From positions 1 through 11,107 of the forward strand of contig JBMNUA010000065.1 in the NCBI GenBank assembly GCA_050945995.1: a DNA stretch of 11,107 nt, written 5' to 3'. A model generated the notes under the pieces. The model was not told where the DNA came from and searched no databases. It worked only from the letters and a program-made list of their open reading frames with translations. Position 1 is the stretch's first letter; each line of letters starts with the position of its first letter. A program made the position numbers and the translations under genes. The stretch is from RUG11247 sp050945995. GTDB taxonomy: Bacteria > Bacillota > Clostridia > Christensenellales > Aristaeellaceae. This document shows positions 1-5,886 of this stretch, one piece after another.

Positions 1-1
1 G

Positions 2-709
2 GTATTGGACGGGTTCAACTTAACCGTGCAGGCGGGGCAGACGATTGCGCTAGTGGGCGAGACGGGGTCGGGCAAATCGACCATCGTCAACCTCATCTGC
101 CGCTTTTACGAGCCCACGACGGGGCAGATACTGATCGACGGCGTGGACTACAAGGAGCGCTCGATCCTGTGGCTTCAGTCGCACCTTGGGTACGTGCTGC
201 AGCAGCCGCACCTGTTCTCCGGCACGATCCGCGAGAACATCCGCTACGGGCGGCTCGACGCCACCGACGCCGAGATCGAGGACGCGGCGCGCATGGTGGA
301 CGCGGAGGAGTTCATCCTCGCGATGGATAAGGGCTACGAAACCGACGTGGGCGAGGGCGGCAACCGGCTTTCGACGGGGCAGAAACAGCTCGTTTCCTTC
401 GCGCGCGCGCTGATCGCCGATCCCGCGATCTTCGTGCTCGACGAGGCGACAAGCTCTGTGGACACCGAGACCGAGCAGAAGATACAGCGCGCCATACAGA
501 CCGCGCTCGAGGGGCGCACGAGTTTTATCATCGCGCACCGGCTCTCGACGATCCGCGGCGCGGACCGCATCCTCGTGGTGCAGGACGGCAAGATCACGGA
601 GGAAGGCACGCACCGCGAGCTGCTTCGCAAGCGCGGCTACTACTTTAACCTCTATACCAACCAGTTCAAGGATGAGCAGGAGAGAAGCATATTGACCGGC
701 GCGGTTTGA
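2..709 (+). CDS. ABC exporter ATP-binding/permease protein, C-terminal ATPase part (5' end outside window)
   Basis: This is the nucleotide-binding domain of an ABC exporter that hydrolyses ATP to drive efflux across the cytoplasmic membrane. The frame is open to the left edge, so the transmembrane domain lies upstream. Visible motifs are Walker A (GETGSGKST, bases 56-82), a Q-loop region (YVLQQPHLFSGTIRENI), a signature of form LSTGQ (368-382) instead of LSGGQ, Walker B with LDEATSSVD (Asp at 440-442, catalytic Glu at 443-445) and the H-loop His (536-538). All catalytic residues of this half are present. The LSTGQ variant and the end of the protein (YYFNLYTNQF) resemble Firmicutes multidrug or lipid-type exporters that work as heterodimers; this is inference, and a partner gene would be expected upstream. 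The substrate cannot be read from the ATPase part. Confidence 0.93.
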   Translation, partial: VLDGFNLTVQAGQTIALVGETGSGKSTIVNLICRFYEPTTGQILIDGVDYKERSILWLQSHLGYVLQQPHLFSGTIRENIRYGRLDATDAEIEDAARMVDAEEFILAMDKGYETDVGEGGNRLSTGQKQLVSFARALIADPAIFVLDEATSSVDTETEQKIQRAIQTALEGRTSFIIAHRLSTIRGADRILVVQDGKITEEGTHRELLRKRGYYFNLYTNQFKDEQERSILTGAV

Positions 710-737
710 TCGCGCAGTAGAGCAAACGATGTCCAGG

Positions 738-789
738 AAATGCAAGCCCTGCATTTTTCGGCGTTCAAAATGTTTCCGCAAACCTGCGG
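738..789 (+). other. Two small hairpins after the ABC gene
   Basis: Two inverted repeats lie between the ABC stop and the strong terminator. The first is AAATGCA (738-744) with TGCATTT (750-756) around a five-base loop, followed by two further Ts. The second is CCGCA (776-780) with TGCGG (785-789) around a four-base loop. The first could act as a weak terminator for the ABC gene. Together with the 801-827 hairpin they make the spacer unusually structured. No function is proven by sequence alone. Confidence 0.35.
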
Positions 790-800
790 TGCAATCGTCC

Positions 801-827
801 GGGGGAGCAGCCGCTCCCCCATTTTTT
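801..827 (+). terminator. Strong intrinsic terminator in front of the kinase/acetyltransferase pair
   Basis: A perfect eight-base-pair G/C-rich stem, GGGGGAGC (801-808) with GCTCCCCC (813-820), encloses a four-base loop and is followed by A and six Ts (822-827). It is a textbook rho-independent terminator. The ribosome binding site of the next gene begins only about six bases after the T-run. The hairpin therefore either ends the ABC transcript or lies within the leader of the downstream pair. Confidence 0.85.
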
Positions 828-847
828 ATGGGAAAGGAGCATGCCGA

Positions 848-1747
848 TTGAGGTGTTTTCCAAAGACCATCGGGTGGCACAACTGGGGCGCGATCATGTG
901 CGACACGGAATTGTTTGCGCCCTTGGTGGCGCAGGCGCTCGCCCGCCATGACCTGCCGTCCGCGCCCATCGAGGCGGGCTATCCCGGCACGCACGCGGTG
1001 TTTCGCGCGGGCGAATGCGTGGTGAAGCTCTACGCGCCGCTCGATCTGCCGGACGCCTACGCCGAGGTGCGCGCGTACCGCGCATCCCGCGCGCTGCCCA
1101 TGCTGCCGCGCCTGCTCGGCGAGGGCATTTTACAAGCAGGCGGTTACGACTGGACGTATCTCATCACGCGGCATGTGCCGGGCGTCGCCGCGCGCGAGGT
1201 ATGGGCGGGACTCTCCCCCGCCGCGCGCCGCCATGCGATGCGCGCGCTGGGCGCGTGGTCGCGCGCCTATCACGCGCTGCCCGATCCGTTCGCGCAGCCA
1301 TCTCCCCTATCCGCCGCGGGGTTTGTGCGCGGGCGCGCGGGGATGGTCGAAAAAAACGCCGCCGCGCTCGCTGAGCATCCCGCGTTTCTCGAATTGGCGC
1401 GCGCGAACCTCGATGCGCTCATGCAGCGTGAGCCCATCACATTGCTCCACGCCGATTTGACGGAGGATCATCTCATCATCGACGGCGCGCGCTATCATGT
1501 GATCGACCTTGCCGACAGCCGCATGGGGCTCGAGTCGGCGGAGTGGCTGTGCGTGTATTTTGAACTGGCGCGCATGGACACAGACGCGTTTTTTGAATAT
1601 ATCGAGGCATCGGGCAGGAACTGGGACGCCCATGCGCGAATGGATATGATGTCCTGCGCGCTGCTGCACGGCTTTGGCGCGAGCATCCTCAATAGTTGGG
1701 GCGAGCGCACGGGGCGGACGATGGAGCAACTATTCCCGGAGGTGTGA
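848..1747 (+). CDS. Aminoglycoside phosphotransferase (APH/choline-kinase fold) family kinase
   Basis: Predicted cytoplasmic small-molecule kinase that transfers phosphate from ATP to a hydroxyl group. With the start used here it has 299 residues. The APH-family catalytic motif H-x-D-x4-[HN] is seen as HADLTEDH (His201, Asp203, His208). A second metal-binding Asp follows in VIDLADSRMG (Asp220). The N-lobe shows a short loop and strand with the likely ATP Lys (VVKLY, Lys60). The TTG start at 848 is chosen because AGGAG (835-839) lies eight bases upstream. An ATG at 896 (283 residues) has no good ribosome binding site but gives a more typical family N-terminus. The stop is two bases before the next start, so the two genes are probably translated together. 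The family also holds homoserine, choline and fructosamine kinases; a true antibiotic substrate is unproven. Confidence 0.82.
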   Translation: MRCFPKTIGWHNWGAIMCDTELFAPLVAQALARHDLPSAPIEAGYPGTHAVFRAGECVVKLYAPLDLPDAYAEVRAYRASRALPMLPRLLGEGILQAGGYDWTYLITRHVPGVAAREVWAGLSPAARRHAMRALGAWSRAYHALPDPFAQPSPLSAAGFVRGRAGMVEKNAAALAEHPAFLELARANLDALMQREPITLLHADLTEDHLIIDGARYHVIDLADSRMGLESAEWLCVYFELARMDTDAFFEYIEASGRNWDAHARMDMMSCALLHGFGASILNSWGERTGRTMEQLFPEV

Positions 1748-1749
1748 AT

Positions 1750-2916
1750 ATGGAGATACGCAAGCTGCGCAGGGAGGAACTCGCGGAGGCGTCTTTGATC
1801 TCGCTCGTGGCGTTTCACGCGCGCACGGATTCCATCGAGGAATCCCGCAAGGAGATCGAGGAGAATTTCAAGGACATCCATTGGGGCGCGTTTTCGGAAA
1901 ACGGCGCGATGATGGCGCGCATCATCAACAATCGATTCCCCGCGCGCTTTGACGGGCATGTCATTGAAAACGGCGGGATCGGCGCGGTTTCGACGCTGCC
2001 GGAGTACCGAAACAGCGGCGCGGTGCGCGCGATGATGGAGAAGATACTGATCGATGCGCGCGCGCAGGGCGAGGTCGTCTCCACATTATATCCCTTCAAC
2101 CACGCCTTCTACCGCAAGTTCGGCTACGAGCTTTCCGTGACGCACACGGAGTATGAGTTCCCCGTGACCGCGCTCAAGGGCTTTCGCTTTGGCGGTTGGG
2201 CGAAACTCTGGCATCCCGGCGAGACGCCGGAATTGTTTACCGAGGTGTTCAACGCGTTTGGCGCGCGCTACAACCTAACCTTCGTGCGCGACGACGGCAT
2301 GATGGGAAACCATGTGCGCGGCGCGTATTACAAAGACCGGCGGTTCTCCTATCTATTGGGCGACGCGAACGGCGCGTGCGCCTACATCGTGTTTGAGGAC
2401 ATCGCGGAGGACGGCGCGAACACCATACGCGCCGCCGACACTGCGTTTATCGGCAGGCGCGGGCTGCACGCGCTGCTCGGCTTTCTTGCGCGCTTTGATT
2501 CGGATTACAAGACCGTGAAGATGCGGTTGCCGGAGGATGTGAACCTGTGCGCGCTTGTCAACAACCCCTATGACATCAAAAAGCTGTCGCATCACGCCTA
2601 CATGGCGCGCATCGTGAACGCGCCGCGCGCGCTCGCGCTCATGAAAAAGCCGGAAGGCGCGGCGTTCACCATCGAGGTGCGCGACGGGCTGCTCCGGGAG
2701 AACGCGGGCGTTTGGCGCGTGTCGGGCGATGCCGTCGAGCCGACGGATGCGCCCGCCGACCTCGTCGTATCCGAGCTCGCGCTCGCGCCGATGGCGCTGG
2801 GGTACGCGCCGCTGTGCGAGGCGGAGCTGCGCGGCGATGTGGAGATCAAAGGCAATCGTGAGGCGCTCGACGCGGTGTTCATCAAAAAGCCGACCTTCGC
2901 CGCCGATCATTTTTGA
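1750..2916 (+). CDS. Eis-like GNAT N-acetyltransferase with C-terminal SCP2-like domain
   Basis: Predicted acetyl-CoA-dependent N-acetyltransferase of 388 residues, close to the usual ~400 of the Eis family (GNAT, second GNAT-like domain, sterol-carrier-like C-terminal domain). The acetyl-CoA-binding strand and loop is GAVSTLPEYRNSGAVR (residues 78-93). The family segment YPFNHAFYRKFGYEL spans 114-128. In mycobacterial Eis, a Tyr in the equivalent segment and the carboxylate of the terminal Phe are the proposed catalytic groups. Here Tyr121 is a candidate and the chain also ends in Phe388. GGAGGT (1738-1743) stands six bases before the ATG, and the upstream kinase gene stops two bases before it. 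Eis-like enzymes acetylate aminoglycosides or other amines in some bacteria; the substrate here is not known. Confidence 0.87.
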   Translation: MEIRKLRREELAEASLISLVAFHARTDSIEESRKEIEENFKDIHWGAFSENGAMMARIINNRFPARFDGHVIENGGIGAVSTLPEYRNSGAVRAMMEKILIDARAQGEVVSTLYPFNHAFYRKFGYELSVTHTEYEFPVTALKGFRFGGWAKLWHPGETPELFTEVFNAFGARYNLTFVRDDGMMGNHVRGAYYKDRRFSYLLGDANGACAYIVFEDIAEDGANTIRAADTAFIGRRGLHALLGFLARFDSDYKTVKMRLPEDVNLCALVNNPYDIKKLSHHAYMARIVNAPRALALMKKPEGAAFTIEVRDGLLRENAGVWRVSGDAVEPTDAPADLVVSELALAPMALGYAPLCEAELRGDVEIKGNREALDAVFIKKPTFAADHF

Positions 2917-3012
2917 TGGGAATTTCTGCCGGGTGTTATGGCGCGCCGCCGGACGGGTATAGATATACAGCTTACTTCCCCACCGAACGGATAGGACAAA
3001 GGAGGGATCCCG

Positions 3013-3558
3013 ATGTCTGTATATGATTACACCGTAACGAACATGGACGGCAGCGCGAAATCGCTCGCCGATTACGCGGGCAAGGCGCTCTTGATCGTCA
3101 ACACCGCCACCATTTGCGGCTTCACGCCCCAATACGCGCCGCTTCAAAAGCTGTACCATGATTACAAGGATCAGGGGCTAGAAATCCTCGATTTTCCCTG
3201 CAATCAGTTTGGCAACCAAGCGCCGGGCGAGATCGACGAAATCCACGCATTTTGTACGGGGCGGTTCGGCGTGACCTTCCCGCAATTTGCGAAGATCGAG
3301 GTCAACGGACCGGGCGCGGCGGCGCTGTACAAGCATTTGAAGTCGTGCAAGAGCTTTGCCGGCTTTGATGAGAAGCACGAACTGACCCCGGTGCTCGACA
3401 AGATGCTCTGCGAGGACGACCCGGAATACGCGAAAAACGCGGAGATCAAGTGGAATTTTACGAAATTCCTGATCGACCGGGAAGGCAATGTGGTGGCGCG
3501 GTTTGAGCCGACCGAGAGCCTTGCGCACATCGAGGAGCAGATCAAAGCCATCCTGTGA
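3013..3558 (+). CDS. Glutathione peroxidase family protein (Cys type, probably thioredoxin-dependent)
   Basis: Thioredoxin-fold peroxidase of 181 residues that reduces hydrogen peroxide and organic hydroperoxides in the cytoplasm. The peroxidatic Cys35 lies in NTATICGFTPQY, where selenoproteins carry Sec. The rest of the catalytic tetrad is present: Gln69 in FGNQAPGE, Trp147 and Asn148 in KWNFTKFLID. The FPCNQFG signature is at 61-67. A second Cys, Cys81 in AFCTGRFGVTFP, is 46 residues after Cys35, as in the peroxidatic/resolving pair of thioredoxin-dependent members. Thioredoxin is thus a more likely reductant than glutathione (inference). AAAGGAGG lies just upstream of the ATG (GGAGG 3001-3005, seven bases). 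No terminator is seen in the 96 bases after the acetyltransferase, so partial co-transcription with that pair is possible. Confidence 0.95.
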   Translation: MSVYDYTVTNMDGSAKSLADYAGKALLIVNTATICGFTPQYAPLQKLYHDYKDQGLEILDFPCNQFGNQAPGEIDEIHAFCTGRFGVTFPQFAKIEVNGPGAAALYKHLKSCKSFAGFDEKHELTPVLDKMLCEDDPEYAKNAEIKWNFTKFLIDREGNVVARFEPTESLAHIEEQIKAIL

Positions 3559-3560
3559 TC

Positions 3561-3605
3561 AAAAAGAAGCACGCGCGATTGTTCGCGCGTGCTTCACATT
3601 TTATT
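3561..3605. terminator. Bidirectional intrinsic terminator between the peroxidase gene and htpG
   Basis: A perfect 13-base-pair stem, GAAGCACGCGCGA (3566-3578) with TCGCGCGTGCTTC (3583-3595), has a four-base loop. On the plus side it is followed by ACATTTTATT. On the minus side it is followed by five Ts (complement of 3561-3565). It lies between two converging genes and can serve both. The tail is better for htpG, on the minus strand. Confidence 0.85.
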
Positions 3606-5436
3606 CCACGAGCATGGTCAAAAGCTCGTTCGAGCGTTTCAAAAACTCCATCATGCGCTCTGCCACCAGCGGCTGGCGCGCCATCTCCGCAAGATCGACG
3701 ACCTGCCCGCAGACGGCGTTTCGCACCTCCCCCGCCTCGGCGTTTTTCAGCCATTTCACGATGGGATGCTTGTCGTTGAGCACGAGCGTGCGCTTCTCCG
3801 GCATGCTCATGTCGCGCCCCCACTGGCGCGACATCTCCGTAAAGCGCCGGTTCTGCTCGTCCACCGTCACCATGGAGACCATCTCGTTGGATTTGAAGGC
3901 TTTCAGAGAAACTTCCAGCTCCTTCTCGCCCGTAACCTCGCGGAACATGCCCTCGAGCGCCTTGCGCTCGTCCTCGCTCGCCTCGCCGTCCTCGGTCAAA
4001 TCGTCCGCCGCCGCGTCCACGCGCTTGAAGCTGACTTTTGCGTCTTTCTCGGTGTACTCGAGGAAGCTGACGAAGTTATTGTCGATGAGCGTGTCGAGCA
4101 CCACGACGTCCTTCCCCTGATCGACGTACATGGCGATCATCTGCGCCTGCCGCTTCTCGTCGGAGGTGTAGTAGACCACCGCGCCCTCCGCATCGCCGTT
4201 CTGCTTTTGGTACTCCTCCAAGGTCAAATACTCGCCCTTCGAGGTTTTGAACAGGATCGCATTCTTCACCCGCGCGTAGAATTTCTCGTCGCGCACGCAG
4301 CCGTACTTGACGAAGGGGTGGATGTCGTCCCAATACTTTTGGTAGTCCTCGCGGCGGGTGTTGAACTCGGTGGTGAGCCGATCCGCCACCTTGCGCGTGA
4401 TGTACGCCGCCATCTTCTTGACATAGCCGTCGTTTTGCAAAAACGAGCGGGAGACGTTGAGCGGCAGATCCGGGCAATCGATCGCGCCTTTGAGCAGCAT
4501 CAAAAATTCCGGGATGACCTCTTTGATGTTCTCGGCGACGAACACCTGATCGTTGTAGAGCTTGATCACGCCCTCGCTGGCGGTGAACTCGTTTTTGATC
4601 TTCGGGAAATATAGGATGCCCTTCAAATGGAAGGGGTACTCGGCGTTCAGGTGAATCCAGAACAGCGGCTCGTCAAAGTCGCGGAACACCTTTTGATAGA
4701 ACGCGCGATACTCCTCGTCCGTGACCTCGCTGGGCTTTTTGAGCCACAGCGGTTCGGGGTCGTTGATCTGCGCGGGCTCGTCCGGCTCATCCTTTTCGGG
4801 GTCGGGCTGCTTGATCTCGGAGAGGAAGATCGGCACGGGCATGAAGCCGCAGTACTTTTCGAGCACTTCGCGCAGCGTCCACAGCTCGAGGAACTCCTTG
4901 TCCTCGTCGTTTAAATACAGTTTGATCTCGCTGCCGCGGGAAGTGCGGTCCGATTCGGAGATTTCGTACTCCATGCCGTCCTCGCTCACCCAGCGGACGC
5001 CCGTCGAGCCGGGAACATGACTGAGCGTATCGATCTCCACCTTTTTTGACACCATAAAGGAGGAGTAGAACCCCAACCCGAAGTGACCGATGATGCCGCC
5101 CTTGTCACCATCGTCCTGCTTATACTTTTGAAGGAAGTCCTCCGCGCCGGAGAACGCGACCTGCGCGATGTATTTGACGACCTCGTCCGCCGTCATGCCG
5201 ATGCCGTTGTCGGAAAAGGTGATGGTGCCCGCTTCCTTGTCGATGATCACATCGACGCGGTATTCCTGATCGTTCTGCGCCTCGCCGATGGACACCAGGC
5301 GTTTGAGCTTGCTGATGGCATCGCTCGCGTTCGAGACCATCTCGCGCACGAAGATATCCTTATCGGAATACAGCCATTTTTTGATGACCGGCATGATGTT
5401 CTGCGCATTTATGGAAATGCTGCCTTTTTCGGGCAT
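3601..5436 (-). CDS. htpG: Molecular chaperone HtpG (bacterial Hsp90)
   Basis: ATP-driven cytoplasmic chaperone of 611 residues, near the normal bacterial length. The N-terminal GHKL ATPase domain shows VREMVSNASDA (Glu32, Asn36, Asp39), FSDNGIGMT (Asp76) and the lid-region GHFGLGFYSSFMV. The middle domain carries the catalytic-loop Arg330 in LPLNVSRSFLQND. There is no C-terminal MEEVD tail, as expected for bacteria. The ATG at 5436 is chosen over an in-frame TTG at 5454 because GGAGG lies eight bases upstream of that ATG on this strand, and the TTG would overlap this site. A near-consensus promoter and a CIRCE operator lie directly upstream, implying heat-shock control by HrcA. It converges with the peroxidase gene over a shared terminator and diverges from an XRE regulator gene. 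Confidence 0.97.
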   Translation of the reverse strand: MPEKGSISINAQNIMPVIKKWLYSDKDIFVREMVSNASDAISKLKRLVSIGEAQNDQEYRVDVIIDKEAGTITFSDNGIGMTADEVVKYIAQVAFSGAEDFLQKYKQDDGDKGGIIGHFGLGFYSSFMVSKKVEIDTLSHVPGSTGVRWVSEDGMEYEISESDRTSRGSEIKLYLNDEDKEFLELWTLREVLEKYCGFMPVPIFLSEIKQPDPEKDEPDEPAQINDPEPLWLKKPSEVTDEEYRAFYQKVFRDFDEPLFWIHLNAEYPFHLKGILYFPKIKNEFTASEGVIKLYNDQVFVAENIKEVIPEFLMLLKGAIDCPDLPLNVSRSFLQNDGYVKKMAAYITRKVADRLTTEFNTRREDYQKYWDDIHPFVKYGCVRDEKFYARVKNAILFKTSKGEYLTLEEYQKQNGDAEGAVVYYTSDEKRQAQMIAMYVDQGKDVVVLDTLIDNNFVSFLEYTEKDAKVSFKRVDAAADDLTEDGEASEDERKALEGMFREVTGEKELEVSLKAFKSNEMVSMVTVDEQNRRFTEMSRQWGRDMSMPEKRTLVLNDKHPIVKWLKNAEAGEVRNAVCGQVVDLAEMARQPLVAERMMEFLKRSNELLTMLVE

Positions 5437-5465
5437 AAATATCGCCTCCAACAATTGATAATGAT

Positions 5466-5494
5466 ATTGTAGCCGGACAAACGCCGCTTGTCAA
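5466..5494 (-). promoter_or_regulatory. htpG promoter, sigma-A type
   Basis: Read on the minus strand, a perfect -35 TTGACA (5494-5489) is followed after 17 bases by TACAAT (5471-5466), one base from the -10 consensus. Transcription would start near 5459, giving a leader of about 22 bases that contains GGAGG. This is a strong housekeeping promoter, so heat regulation would need to come from the adjacent CIRCE site. Confidence 0.85.
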
Positions 5495-5501
5495 CCACTT
5501 T

Positions 5502-5528
5502 TTGGCACTCGTTGCGCGCGAGTGCTAG
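5502..5528. promoter_or_regulatory. CIRCE element (HrcA operator)
   Basis: TTGGCACTC, nine bases, GAGTGCTAG. On the other strand it reads CTAGCACTC-N9-GAGTGCCAA. The consensus is TTAGCACTC-N9-GAGTGCTAA, and both the inverted core GCACTC/GAGTGC and the nine-base spacer are exact. It is the binding site of the heat-shock repressor HrcA. It lies seven bases upstream of the htpG -35 box, not between promoter and gene as is common, and about 41 bases upstream of the -35 of the divergent XRE gene. Confidence 0.9.
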
Positions 5529-5550
5529 CAAGCGGAAATGATTTAACGTA

Positions 5551-5578
5551 GAATGCAACCAGCGGTTGATTGCAATTC
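5551..5578. promoter_or_regulatory. Inverted repeat over the XRE promoter, candidate operator
   Basis: Half-sites GAATGCAA (5551-5558) and TTGCAATTC (5570-5578) are inverted copies with a one-base difference. They surround an inner palindrome, CAACC-AGC-GGTTG (5556-5568). The right half covers the -35 box of the plus-strand promoter. Position and symmetry suit autoregulation by one of the two downstream HTH proteins, but this is inference. Confidence 0.4.
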
Positions 5579-5597
5579 CCGTGAGAAAGTGTATAAT
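5570..5597 (+). promoter_or_regulatory. Promoter of the XRE regulator pair
   Basis: TTGCAA (5570-5575), a 16-base spacer, and a perfect TATAAT (5592-5597). The transcript would start near 5604 and reach the ribosome binding site GGAGGG (5615-5620). A TTGATT at 5566 is a less good -35 because the spacer would be 20 bases. Confidence 0.75.
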
Positions 5598-5627
5598 AAA
5601 GGCAGAACAGGACAGGAGGGAATGAAA

Positions 5628-5873
5628 ATGGCCGACACGTTGGCGATAGGAAGAGCGATCGCGCAGCTCCGGCGCGCCATGAAGATGACCCAGCAATCGC
5701 TGGCGGCGTGCCTTTACGTTTCACATCAGGCGGTTTCCAAGTGGGAGAACGGCGTCGCGCTCCCGGATGTGATGACCCTGTTTGCGCTCTGCAAGTATTT
5801 CGGGATTACGATAGAACAATTGCTCACGATCGATATTTCTGAACGGCTGCACGCCATGAATCAGGCGTGCTGA
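5628..5873 (+). CDS. Short XRE-family HTH regulator
   Basis: An 81-residue protein that is almost only a Cro/C1-type helix-turn-helix domain (about residues 4-65), with MTQQSLAACLYVSHQAVSKWENG as the core and LPDVMTLFALCKYFGITIEQLL after it. It probably binds DNA as a dimer. GGAGGG (5615-5620) is seven bases from the ATG at 5628; the in-frame ATG at 5622 is only one base from that site and is rejected. The HTH is a close paralogue of the N-terminus of the next protein, and the stop codon is followed within bases by the next gene's ribosome binding site (start 13 bases later). The two are one operon from the 5570-5597 promoter. It may be a cut-down partner or competitor of the larger protein; targets are unknown. 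Confidence 0.88.
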   Translation: MADTLAIGRAIAQLRRAMKMTQQSLAACLYVSHQAVSKWENGVALPDVMTLFALCKYFGITIEQLLTIDISERLHAMNQAC

Positions 5874-5886
5874 AGGAGGAAGAACT

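Noticed and set aside
740..847. Upstream ATG at 740 as the start of the phosphotransferase
   Set aside because: The extra residues would be encoded by the terminator hairpin and leader, there is no usable ribosome binding site, and the family N-terminus begins later.
841..951. ATG at 841 directly after GGAGC as a separate 36-codon gene
   Set aside because: It is only one base from the Shine-Dalgarno sequence, too close to be used, and the frame overlaps the kinase gene without any known motif.
50..994. Long open frame on the minus strand opposite the ABC ATPase and the spacer
   Set aside because: It is antisense to clear ABC motifs, crosses the terminator, has no family resemblance, and is expected from GC-rich third codon positions.
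2940..2947. GGCGCGCC palindrome after the acetyltransferase gene
   Set aside because: A short palindrome with no T-run or partner copy, common by chance in this base composition.
2934..2969. Possible promoter before the peroxidase gene (TATAGA at 2958-2963)
   Set aside because: No convincing -35 lies at a proper distance; only weak matches such as TGTTAT are present, so it is not listed as a feature.
3589..4614. Long plus-strand open frame opposite htpG
   Set aside because: It is a mirror of htpG codons, with biased Leu/Val/Arg/His composition and no recognisable motif, while htpG on the minus strand is unmistakable.
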